This document shows positions 5,918-14,800 of a DNA stretch of 24,182 nucleotides, piece by piece (within the stretch, counting starts at the first letter, position 1; every line of letters starts with the position of its first letter). A program made the translations under genes and the position numbers. The stretch is from a virus: IMG/VR virus record IMGVR_UViG_3300032291_003829, positions 1 to 24,182 of that record, one strand, 5' to 3'. Below the pieces are notes generated by a model. That model was given only the letters and a program-made list of their open reading frames with translations. It did not search any database and was not told the origin of the DNA.

Positions 5918-6594
5918 TGTACCAAACAAGAATTTCAGGTTCATACAACCCTTCTAAAGGAGATTATGATGGAATGCATTCTTTTGAATCTCGAACAAAA
6001 GATGGATTTGGAGGAAAAATGCATACTAAAGTAAATACAGCCCTAAAAAATTTTTATAAAACATATAAATCTAACCCAACAATATCAGCTATAAATATAG
6101 TAATGGATGATACTAATTGGGTAGTAAAATGGGAAGTTTTAATTGAAGAAAGTAAAGATGGTAAGGCATATGTTGGATTAACTAGTAGAGGAGGAGCAGG
6201 ACCAAAAGAAGGAAATAGTGGTTCTATAATAAGAGCAGAAAAACAGTACAATTCAAAAATTTTAGCTTTAAAAAGTGAAGTCGATTCTAAAACAGAAACA
6301 TTAAAAATTCTTGATTTTCTTTTTACCCCTAAAATTTCAGGATGGGCTATAAGACAAATATTTGCTTTGTACACAAACCCCACTAATTATCCTCCATTAC
6401 CCCCATCAACCCCCCCAGTAACCTCAGGTATAGTAATAAATTCTACTACAAATCAACCAATTCAAGGAGTTCAAATAACAAAAGAAACTCCAATCAATGA
6501 TAGTATCAATCAACCTAATCAAGGAATTGGAGTAAACCAAACTTTAACTGAAGGGCAAACAAATGATGAAAATACTATAATCTATGAACTTTAA
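5917..6594 (+). CDS. Baseplate-region protein ending in half of a carboxypeptidase-regulatory-like domain
   Basis: A 225-residue protein. Residues 1-150 are not recognised; a segment DTNWVVKWEVLIEES followed by GKAYVGLTSRGGAG (about 65-95) is beta-rich. After a proline-rich linker (YPPLPPSTPPV, about 158-168), residues 170 onward read SGIVINSTTNQPIQGVQIT, the first two strands of a CarboxypepD_reg-like Ig fold ('G-x-V-x-x-x-T-x-x-PI-x-G-V-x-V'). GQTNDENTIIYEL at the end resembles the following 'T-D-x-x-G-x-F-x-L' strand. The last part of the fold is missing here but appears at the start of the next protein. It begins by a TAATG overlap with the spike gene, so a role in the baseplate hub is inferred from position only. 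Confidence 0.65.
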   Translation: MYQTRISGSYNPSKGDYDGMHSFESRTKDGFGGKMHTKVNTALKNFYKTYKSNPTISAINIVMDDTNWVVKWEVLIEESKDGKAYVGLTSRGGAGPKEGNSGSIIRAEKQYNSKILALKSEVDSKTETLKILDFLFTPKISGWAIRQIFALYTNPTNYPPLPPSTPPVTSGIVINSTTNQPIQGVQITKETPINDSINQPNQGIGVNQTLTEGQTNDENTIIYEL

Positions 6595-6604
6595 TATATA
6601 ATTT

Positions 6605-7690
6605 ATGGCTGACGGACAAGTTTCAATAGAATTATCTTCATCATTTTCACAAGACATATCCCCAAAGGACTTACCTAAAATTAACATTTCAGCCCCAGGA
6701 TATGAATCTATAGAAATAATTCCTTATAAAGGGGATGGTACTGTAAAAACAGATTTAGGAGTAATTTCTTTAACCCCAACAACTGTTGCTTTAGAACAAG
6801 ATAAAATTGAAGCATCTCAATTAAATGTAGACCAAATTAAAGAACTTTCTAAAGGAAATAAAGGAGCAGATTATTTTACCCAAGAGCGTTTATCTAACCA
6901 GATAAATACTATTAAATCAACTTTAATTCCCTCTATCATAACCATGATATCAGCTTTTGGAGTAACTAAAGCTTCTGATTTAGTTTCTAAAAATCAAAAT
7001 AAAATTTTAGATACTGTAAACAACAAATCAACATGCCCTACTTCACCAGAATTAACAATTTTAATTAATAAAAAAAATAAATTAGTTAAACAATTAAATA
7101 ATACTTTAACAATAATAGATAATACTACTAAAGCATTAGGAGTTACTGGGGGTGTTATTGAAGGTTTAAATATAGCTTTTAATATATTAAAAAATCTTCC
7201 AATACCAACATCTACAGGTGTTCCTGGAGTACCTGGACTTCCAACTAATGTTGTATTAGCTATACAAGATAATAAAGATAGACTTGATAAACTTATAGGA
7301 AAATTAAGAACTATAAATGCTAGTACATTATCTATTTTAGTTTTATTAAGACAAGTCCTTTTACAAGCACTTCAATTACTAAATTTACTTGATCAACTTG
7401 TTGAAAAATGTTATCCTGATGCTGAACAAGAAACAGTTGCTATAGAACTTACTGCTTTAACTAATGAACAATCTAACCAATTATCTCCTGTAGTTACAGA
7501 TGTAAATGGATTTACAATGGGGGTTGAAACCGAAGTAACAGATAAACCTTTAAAACGTAGAAGAGCAACCGCAACAAATAAACAAGGTGTTGTAATGTTA
7601 AAAGGAGAATGGTCATTTAGTTCAATTGATCAGATATTAATTGATGAACTAGTATTTTATATTCAACAAAATAATTTAAAAGCAGATTAA
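6605..7690 (+). CDS. Baseplate-region protein with a split beta-domain start and a conserved C-terminal module
   Basis: A 361-residue protein. The first 60 residues (PKINISAPGYESIEI at about 25-39, then GTVKTDLGVISLTP at about 44-57) match the C-terminal half of a CarboxypepD_reg-like domain, 'L-x-x-S-x-x-GY...D-x-G-x-I-x-L'. Residues 80-240 are helical with long Leu/Ile runs (for example ILVLLRQVLLQALQLLNLLD) and two Cys, perhaps membrane-seeking or a helical bundle. The C-terminus (KPLKRRRATATNKQGVVML then GEWSFSSIDQILIDELVFYI) looks like a conserved beta-alpha module of the baseplate type. No start-proximal Shine-Dalgarno sequence is seen; a 10-base gap separates it from the previous stop. 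The function is structural by position, and the domain assignment is inference. Confidence 0.6.
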   Translation: MADGQVSIELSSSFSQDISPKDLPKINISAPGYESIEIIPYKGDGTVKTDLGVISLTPTTVALEQDKIEASQLNVDQIKELSKGNKGADYFTQERLSNQINTIKSTLIPSIITMISAFGVTKASDLVSKNQNKILDTVNNKSTCPTSPELTILINKKNKLVKQLNNTLTIIDNTTKALGVTGGVIEGLNIAFNILKNLPIPTSTGVPGVPGLPTNVVLAIQDNKDRLDKLIGKLRTINASTLSILVLLRQVLLQALQLLNLLDQLVEKCYPDAEQETVAIELTALTNEQSNQLSPVVTDVNGFTMGVETEVTDKPLKRRRATATNKQGVVMLKGEWSFSSIDQILIDELVFYIQQNNLKAD

Positions 7691-7693
7691 CCA

Positions 7694-7704
7694 AATATTT
7701 ATAA
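7694..7704 (+). promoter_or_regulatory. Candidate late-promoter motif, copy E (AATATTTATAA)
   Basis: Ten of eleven bases match TATATTTATAA, in the 18-base gap, and it ends only 4 bases before the ATG at 7709. A transcript starting about 7 bases downstream of this box would be nearly or fully leaderless. Confidence 0.45.
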
Positions 7705-7708
7705 TCAT

Positions 7709-8056
7709 ATGAAAATCGACGTATTAAAAAAATTAATTAAAGAATCTGTACGAGAAGTGATTCAAGAAGAATTAAAAGATATTCTTTTAGAAGCAGTCCG
7801 TACTCCAAAAACTGTTGTTAGAGAATCATATTCACCTACAACTATTCCTGTTTCCCCATCCCAACCTACTTTTACTCCACCAACAATGGATACTAGAAAA
7901 GCATATATGGATGTTATGAATGAAACTGCTTTAAGTTTTACTTCACGTGATGCTCAAGCACCATTTAGACCACAAGTGAGTGATCCTGTAAATGGTAGTT
8001 TAGGTGCTGGTGAAGTAGGTATGGACCAAATTATGAATTTATTAAATAGTAAATAA
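7709..8056 (+). CDS. Small protein with an N-terminal amphipathic helix
   Basis: A 115-residue protein. The first 30 residues are one charged amphipathic helix (MKIDVLKKLIKESVREVIQE then ELKDILLEAV) containing several Leu/Ile-x-Glu steps (LIKE, VIQE, LLLE). The middle is a Pro/Thr/Ser-rich linker (about 38-62), and the end is a short helix, MDQIMNLLNS. The N-terminal helix resembles those at the starts of the kinase at 22718 and the nucleotidyltransferase at 23469. It has no enzyme motif. It lies between baseplate genes and overlaps gp25 by one base (TAATG), so it is likely a virion or assembly protein. I cannot name a family. Confidence 0.65.
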   Translation: MKIDVLKKLIKESVREVIQEELKDILLEAVRTPKTVVRESYSPTTIPVSPSQPTFTPPTMDTRKAYMDVMNETALSFTSRDAQAPFRPQVSDPVNGSLGAGEVGMDQIMNLLNSK

Positions 8057-8460
8057 TGCCATTTAATCCCCAACAGATTAACCCACTTGATTTAAATCCG
8101 AATGTTGCGGTTGGGGTAAATTTACCTTTTAATGGTCCTTCTGTCTTTACTCCTAATTATTTAACAGCTCAAGCTGTTAAAAATAATTTAATAAACTATT
8201 TTTTAACTAACCCCGGAGAATACCCCTTAAATCCAACTTTTGGAGGAGGATTAAGAGCCTTTTTATTTGATCAAATAACCGAAGGAACATTAATAGGACT
8301 AGAATCAAAAATAACTTCTAACATAACTTCAGTATTTCCAAATATTACTATTAACTCATTAGAAATACTTCAGGATCCGGATAATAACACTTTGACAGTG
8401 CAATTAAAATATTCAATTGTCAATTCTAATGTAAACGATACTTTAAATCTTCAATTATAA
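8056..8460 (+). CDS. Baseplate wedge protein, gp25-like
   Basis: A 134-residue protein of the GPW/gp25 family, the wedge component that helps attach the tail sheath to the baseplate in T4-like phages and related contractile systems. The diagnostic stretch TNPGEYPLNPTFGGGLRAFL (51-70) contains the family's conserved 'x-x-GE-x-P-x-x-P-x-FG-x-G-L' loop, followed by LESKITSNITSVFP and the last beta strands LTVQLKYSIV. The length fits the family (about 130 aa). The gp6-like gene follows immediately, 1 base after its stop; the gp25-gp6 pair is a hallmark of contractile-tail baseplates. It overlaps the gene before by 1 base, so it is translationally coupled. High confidence. Confidence 0.9.
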   Translation: MPFNPQQINPLDLNPNVAVGVNLPFNGPSVFTPNYLTAQAVKNNLINYFLTNPGEYPLNPTFGGGLRAFLFDQITEGTLIGLESKITSNITSVFPNITINSLEILQDPDNNTLTVQLKYSIVNSNVNDTLNLQL

Positions 8461-8461
8461 A

Positions 8462-10306
8462 ATGGCTAATACAAATAGAGATATAAGATATATTAATCGT
8501 GATTTTTCTGAATTTAGAGCACGACTAATTGAATTTTCTAGAACATATTTCCCTCAAACATATAATGACTTTTCTCCTGCTTCTCCGGGAATGATGTTTA
8601 TGGAACAAGCTTCTTATGTTGGAGACGTTTTAAGTTTTTATTTAGACAACCAATTTCAAGAAACATTTATCCAATATGCTCAACAAACAAACAATGTATT
8701 TGAATTAGCATATATGTTTGGGTATAAACCTAAAACTACAGGAGTAGCTCAAACATCAATAGATTTTTATCAACAGCTACCTTCTAAATTAGTAAGTGGA
8801 GAATATATTCCTGATTATGATTATGCTATAACTATTGAAGAAAATACCACTGTAACTTCTCAAAATGGGGCTTCATTTTTAATCCAAGATAAAATAGACT
8901 TTTCAGTTTCAAGTTCTCAAGATCCTACTGAAGTTACAATTTACCAGATTGCAGGTAACATTCCTCAATATTACTTATTAAAAAAGAGTAGAAATGCAAT
9001 TTCTGCTACTATTAATACTACTACTTTTACGTTTGGTGCTCCTCAACCGTTTCAAACTGTAAATATACAAGCACCTAATATTATAAAAGTATTAGATATT
9101 ACTGATTCTGATGGAAATAAATGGTATGAAGTAGATCATTTAGGGCAAGAAATGGTATTAGATACTATAAAAAATACTAATTTAAATGATCCTAATGTTA
9201 ATGGAGATACTCCATATCTTTTAAGATTAAGAAAAGTAGCAAGACGATTTGCAACACGTTTTACATCTTTATCAAATCTTCAACTTCAATTTGGTGCTGG
9301 AAACCCCTCAGATGTAACAGAAGAAATTACCCCAAATGCAGATAATGTAGGAATTGGATTACCATTCCAACAAGATAAACTTACAGTTGCTTATTCCCCT
9401 GTTAATTTTTTATATACTGGGACTTATGGAATTTCTCCTTCTAGTACAACATTAACTATTAGGTATTTAACCGGTGGTGGAGTTAATTCAAATGTTGGTG
9501 CTAATACATTAAATGGTTTAAGTACTATAAATTCAAAATTTAACCAATTTAATCTTAATGCTACTACAGCTAATTATATTTTTGGATCACTTTCAGCAAA
9601 TAATCCTGATGCTGCTTCAGGTGGTAGAGGAGGAGATACACTAGAAGAAATTCGCCAAAATACACTAGCACTTGTAGCATCTCAAAAACGATCAGTTACT
9701 GCGGATGACTATTTAATTCGTGCTTTAAGTATGCCTTCGGACTATGGTGCTGTTTCTAAAGCATTTATTGAACAACCTAAATTAACCGACAATCAAGTTT
9801 CAACTATTGAAACATTAAATTTATATGTTTTATCTTTAAATGCTCAAGGTCAATTAGATTATGCTACTGAATCATTAAAAACTAATTTACGTACTTATCT
9901 TTCACAATATAGAATGATTGGAGATAATATTGAAATTAGAGATGCATATATAATTAACATAGGAGTTGATTTTGAAATAATAGTATTACCTGAATACAAC
10001 AATAATGAAGTATTATTAGCATGCATTACAGCTTTTCAAAATTACTTTACTTTAGATAAATGGCAAATCAACCAACCAATATTAATAAGAGATTTATATG
10101 TTCTTTTAGACAAAATTAAAGGAGTACAAACAGTTAAATCTATTAGTATAACTAATAAAGCAGGAACCACCTTAGGATACTCTCAGTATGCTTACGATAT
10201 TTCATCAGCTACCCAAAATCAAGTAATTTATCCTTCATTAGATCCTAGCATATTTGAAGTAAGATATCCAAATACTGATATTAAAGGTAAAGTAGTTCCT
10301 TTATAA
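8462..10306 (+). CDS. Baseplate wedge protein, gp6-like
   Basis: A 614-residue protein, close in length to T4 gp6 (about 660). The N-terminus, RYINRDFSEFRARLIEF (9-25), followed by FSPASPGMMFMEQASYVGD (37-55) and a helix ending LAYMFGYKPK, is the typical start of T4-like gp6/J-type wedge proteins. Residues about 408-435 carry KRSVTADDYLIRALSMPSD, the conserved 'S-V-T-x-x-D-Y' baseplate J core. The C-terminus is a beta-alpha domain with LIRDLYVLLDKIKGVQTV, also typical. gp6 dimerises to form the inner ring of the baseplate and joins gp25 and gp53. No frameshift is seen. Placement directly after gp25 supports it. Confidence 0.9.
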   Translation: MANTNRDIRYINRDFSEFRARLIEFSRTYFPQTYNDFSPASPGMMFMEQASYVGDVLSFYLDNQFQETFIQYAQQTNNVFELAYMFGYKPKTTGVAQTSIDFYQQLPSKLVSGEYIPDYDYAITIEENTTVTSQNGASFLIQDKIDFSVSSSQDPTEVTIYQIAGNIPQYYLLKKSRNAISATINTTTFTFGAPQPFQTVNIQAPNIIKVLDITDSDGNKWYEVDHLGQEMVLDTIKNTNLNDPNVNGDTPYLLRLRKVARRFATRFTSLSNLQLQFGAGNPSDVTEEITPNADNVGIGLPFQQDKLTVAYSPVNFLYTGTYGISPSSTTLTIRYLTGGGVNSNVGANTLNGLSTINSKFNQFNLNATTANYIFGSLSANNPDAASGGRGGDTLEEIRQNTLALVASQKRSVTADDYLIRALSMPSDYGAVSKAFIEQPKLTDNQVSTIETLNLYVLSLNAQGQLDYATESLKTNLRTYLSQYRMIGDNIEIRDAYIINIGVDFEIIVLPEYNNNEVLLACITAFQNYFTLDKWQINQPILIRDLYVLLDKIKGVQTVKSISITNKAGTTLGYSQYAYDISSATQNQVIYPSLDPSIFEVRYPNTDIKGKVVPL

Positions 10307-10309
10307 TCT

Positions 10310-10320
10310 TATATTTATAA
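10310..10320 (+). promoter_or_regulatory. Candidate late-promoter motif, copy F (TATATTTATAA)
   Basis: Exact copy of the 11-base motif, in the 26-base gap after the gp6-like gene, ending 12 bases before the ATG at 10333. The spacing is identical to copy D at 4282. Confidence 0.5.
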
Positions 10321-10332
10321 TAAAATATTTCA

Positions 10333-11457
10333 ATGGCTGTTTATAAAATATTTCCAACTCAAGATACTACTCTATATTCTGCTTACCCAACAATGAATAC
10401 TGGGTTGGATGCTATTTTAGAAGTTTCTAATAAATTAAATCTTGATGGAACTCCTGACATATCTAGATATCTAGTCCAATTTAGTCAAAATGAAATAAAC
10501 GATATTATTACTAATAAAGTTAGCAGTAGTCAATATAACATATACCTTAAAAATTTTATTGCTGAAGCTCAAGGATTAAATCAAAATACTTCTTTAGAAA
10601 TATTACCTTTAGCTCAATCTTGGAATAATGGTACCGGATATTATCTAGATAACCCAAAAGAAGAAGATGGTGCCTCTTGGGGATACTCACTCTATTCAGG
10701 ATCTGGAGTATGGAGTATGAGTGGTTCTATTAATGGATTTTTATACACAGGTTCATTTAATTCTATATATTCTTCTCAAGGAGGAGGAAATTGGTTTACA
10801 ACTTTAAGTTTAAAAGTTACCGAATCTTTTGAATTACGTGATAATAAAGATATTGAAGTTAACGTAACTAATCCTATTAATGCTTGGATTTCCGGGTTTA
10901 TCCCAAATTATGGATTTATAGTTAAATTAACTGGTTCTCAAGAATTCAATACTAGTCAATATATTCAACCTCAATTTAAATATTATAGTGTTGATACAAA
11001 TACAATATATCCCCCAACATTAGAATTTAGATGGAGAGATTATTCAACTATACTAACAGGTTCTGCTACAGGCAGTATTGTAAATACAGTTGATTTAAAA
11101 ATGTCCTTATCTGAAAACCCAGGTACATTTTATCCAACTAGTAAAAATAGATTTTATGTAAATGTAAGTCCTTTATATCCTCCTAGAGTATATCAAACAT
11201 CTTCATTGTTTACTAATTTATACTACTTACCAACTTCTTCATATTATGCTATAAAAGACTTGGCTACTAATGAATATGTTGTTAACTTCGATGACAATTA
11301 TACTCAAATTAGTTCTAACACAAATGGAAATTATTTTGATGTTTATATGAGTGGACTTGAACCAGAAAGATATTATTCGATTTTAATTAAAACTAATATT
11401 AACGGTTCTACTAAGATTTTTGATGATAACTATTACTTTAAAGTTATAAACGGATGA
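10333..11457 (+). CDS. Tail/baseplate protein with a jelly-roll (DNRLRE-like) N-terminal domain
   Basis: A 374-residue beta-rich protein. Residues 1-110 (YKIFPTQDTTLYSAYPTMN with flanks, then SRYLVQFS, YNIYLKNF and LEILPLAQSWNNGTG) follow the pattern of DNRLRE-like carbohydrate-binding jelly rolls: 'D-T-x-x-x-x-x-x-P-x-x-N-x-G', a 'L-x-x-F-x' strand, then 'x-W-x-x-G-x-x'. The rest alternates strands with Gly-Ser turns and ends in an Ig-like segment, ERYYSILIKTNING, then FKVING. No catalytic motif is seen. It starts behind a promoter-like motif and overlaps the next gene by 4 bases (ATGA). Glycan binding at the baseplate is a possible role, but the fold call is from pattern only. Confidence 0.6.
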   Translation: MAVYKIFPTQDTTLYSAYPTMNTGLDAILEVSNKLNLDGTPDISRYLVQFSQNEINDIITNKVSSSQYNIYLKNFIAEAQGLNQNTSLEILPLAQSWNNGTGYYLDNPKEEDGASWGYSLYSGSGVWSMSGSINGFLYTGSFNSIYSSQGGGNWFTTLSLKVTESFELRDNKDIEVNVTNPINAWISGFIPNYGFIVKLTGSQEFNTSQYIQPQFKYYSVDTNTIYPPTLEFRWRDYSTILTGSATGSIVNTVDLKMSLSENPGTFYPTSKNRFYVNVSPLYPPRVYQTSSLFTNLYYLPTSSYYAIKDLATNEYVVNFDDNYTQISSNTNGNYFDVYMSGLEPERYYSILIKTNINGSTKIFDDNYYFKVING

Positions 11458-11810
11458 GTGAAAGTATAAATCTAAATAAACAAGTATATGATAAAAGACA
11501 GTATACTAAAGTGATAGATACGTCTTTTAAACAATTGGGTGTTCAAACAATTCAAGAACAAATTGATCAACAACCCACAGTAGATGAATTTTTTAACATG
11601 TATAACGAATTATTTTATCAAATACCTGAACTAGGAGCAACTAATTCACATGAATATTTAGTTAAAAAAAGTGGTGAATATATAGCTTTTGATGCTAACC
11701 AAGATGAGATAATAGCTCTTCAAAATGAAATAGCCCAATTAAGAATAGATTTACTTGATGCACAAAAACAAGTTATAGAATTACAAACCGGAACAACACT
11801 TACCCAATAA
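11454..11810 (+). CDS. Coiled-coil baseplate-region protein (118 aa)
   Basis: A 118-residue protein with helices throughout and a C-terminal coiled coil at about 80-111 (EIIALQNEIAQLRIDLLDAQ with flanks, regular Leu/Ile spacing). The middle, PTVDEFFNMYNELFYQIPE, is a second helical segment. There is no enzyme motif. It joins its neighbours by a 4-base overlap on the left and a 1-base TAATG overlap on the right, and lies between the jelly-roll-like gene and the 2022-residue gene. That makes it a likely partner, trimeriser or attachment adaptor of the large protein. No named family is recognised. Confidence 0.7.
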   Translation: MSESINLNKQVYDKRQYTKVIDTSFKQLGVQTIQEQIDQQPTVDEFFNMYNELFYQIPELGATNSHEYLVKKSGEYIAFDANQDEIIALQNEIAQLRIDLLDAQKQVIELQTGTTLTQ

Positions 11811-14800
11811 TGGCTGCAGAAATTACACAAATAGATGCACAAGATTTTATATTTCAAACTTATGAAGGTAATGACATTTCATTAGTTTCTTCTACTGAAA
11901 TAGATACTACTTTAACCTCAGGAAGTTATATTGAATTATTTATATATGATAATAATCAAAATATCCTTTTTGAAGACTATAATTTTTCTCAATACACCAT
12001 TTTAAATAATGGACAATCAGCAGGTACTAATAATTCTATTTCTCAAATAGAAATTGATCCTGAAAAAATCCTTATAGATAATGGGTTTGATCAAGGAGAG
12101 TATATTACATATTTTAACTTTTTTAATAAACAAATAGGTTCCGAACTTCAACAACTATACATTTCTGAAATATCTTCTGATAGAACTGAACTTAGGTTAG
12201 ATAGCACGTCTTTAACGGATATTGATTTAGTTGAACAAACGAATAATTTTGTTCAACAAAGAGAAAATAGCCAATATTTTGTAGATTTTTATCTTAATTT
12301 TGGAGAAAATTTATTAACTTTAGCTAACAACATTCAGTTAGATACTACTGATCCTAATAATGTTTCTATCCTAGTTAAACTATATGAACCACTCCCAGAA
12401 CAGTTTGATTTAAATTCTCAACTATGGGTAGTAACTTCTTTAGATAGTTCTTTAGCATATCAAGTAGTATTTGAAGATATTCCTATTATTATTACTGATA
12501 CGGTTAATATTAAGGGTCCCAACTTTAATTTAGACTTAAAAGATCAAATAAATAATTCTACAATAGCTTTAGATTATACTTCTTTAACTACTACTACATT
12601 AACCAGTTCATTTAACCAGTTAAGTAGTTTATTAGAGGAAAAAGAAATTGATATTAATATTGATTACACCGATTTTTCTAATTTTGTTCATTTTAGTTCA
12701 GCTCAAACCCGATTAAAAAACTTTTATTATAAAGCAAGTTTACTTGAAGAATATTCATCTTCTATTGCTTTATTAAATAATACTACAAATAACAATCCAA
12801 GTGCAAGTACTGCTATATATGAAACATATATAAATAATATTATAACTAATTTTGATGGGTATGAATATTACTTATACTATTCAAGTGGTTCATGGGCTTG
12901 GCCTAAAATAAATAATCAACCACCCTACCAATTATATACAACAGGTAGTACCCAAGCATTAAATTGGTTTGGTAGTGCTGATGAAACATCCCCATTTTAT
13001 GGAGGAATACTTTTATCGGCTTCTATATATGATGATCTTAATAAAGATTATTTATATTATGTAATACCTGAATATTTAAGAGATGATTCAAACAACGAAC
13101 CATATAAACTATTTGTTGATATGGTGGGTCAATTCTATGATAACATTTGGGTTTATTATAAAGATGTTACTGAAAAATATAATGCCGACAACCGTTTAGA
13201 AAATGGTATTTCAAAAGATATAGTTGCTGATGCTATTCGTGATTTTGGAATTAAACTATATCAAAATAATTTTTCAATGCAGGATTTATATACTGCATTT
13301 ATAGGTTTAACCCCTCAAGGTGGTTTATTTCCGTTTCCTAATATTACAGGTTCACTTCCAACCCCTAGTGGATTTGAATATATTAACACTTTAATATCTG
13401 CTTCTAACGATTATATGCCGTTAGACGATGTAAATAAATCGTTATATAAACGCATTTATCATAACTTACCATACCTGCTTAAGTCAAAAGGTACTTTACC
13501 TGGTTTACGTACTTTAATCACTTCATATGGTATTCCTGATACTGTATTAAGAATCAATGAATATGGAGGTAAAGATAAAGTTAATACAGAAGATTGGGAC
13601 TATTGGCAAGACACATTTAATTATGCTTTTTATACCCCTGGAAATAATTTTGTTACTTCTTCTTGGCAGGTAAATTCTAATTGGAATTCTTATTATAATG
13701 TTCCTAGTACATTACAACTTAGATTTAAAACAGAAGGTTTACCAACTTCATCAATTCCATATTCCCAAAGTTTATGGTTTAATACTTCTCCCATTATAAA
13801 TGGTTCTTCTTTAGTATTAGAATACACAGGATCAGGATACACTAGTGGTTCTTATTCAGGTTCAATTATTGACCCATATTACCAGTATGCTACTCTTAAA
13901 TTTCTTCCAGATGTAACAAATTATCCCTCTTCTTCTGCTAGTATATATTTACCATTTTTTGACGGTGGGTGGTGGTCAGTAATGGTAACTAGAACACCAA
14001 ACGGAGGATATGGTACTTTTGAATTACACTCGGGAAATAAAATATATGAAGGAGGAGATAATGGAACATTACTTGGATTTTATTCTTCTTCAATAGTAAT
14101 TGAAAATGATACAGCATGGAACACCAATTCTTCCTCCATTTTTGCTCGTGGAAATGCTATAGGTTCCAAAACTTATAATTCATTTTCAGGATCTTTACAA
14201 GAAATAAGATATTATTCATCTGTATTAAATAAAAATACTTTTGATAATTATGTAATGAACCCACATTCAATTGAAGGTAATTATGCTGCATATCCTCCTT
14301 ATAATGACATTAATAATGCATCCCCATATGAATTAATTTATAGACTTTCTTTAGGTGGGGAACTATATACTGGCTCTAATTCAATTACAGGTTCATTTTC
14401 TATTCATCCTAAAGTTACAGGATCTTGGATTCCTACTAGCTCATTTGCATCTGATAGTGGTGCTCGATTTAGGTTTGTCCCTGAATTTGTACCTAATACA
14501 GAATATTTCTTTTATTCTCAACCAATAGTAGGAATTAAAAACTCTATTTCTGATAAAATTAGAGTAGAAAATGACACTATCCCTTCTGGAGATACATTAT
14601 CTGCTTTTAGATCTTTAGCTCAAAATGTTGAAATTAGTCAAAGTTATACTCTAAATACTAATTTACTTGAAGTAGCATTTTCTCCTCAAAATGAAATAAA
14701 TGAGGATATAATGGATCAACTTAAAGCATTTAATATAGGTGAATATATTGGCGACCCAAGATTTAGATCTTCTTCAGCTTTATCTTACCCTGAATTAAAT

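Noticed and set aside
6054-6383. Reverse-strand frame of 109 codons
   Set aside because: Opposite the coding strand of the 225-aa protein, with no recognisable domain and against the single-strand layout of the window.
137-10320. TATTTATA as leftward (reverse-strand TATAAATA) T4 late promoters
   Set aside because: There are no leftward genes for them to serve, so I treat the motif in its + strand orientation, while noting that the core is the exact reverse complement of the T4 box.
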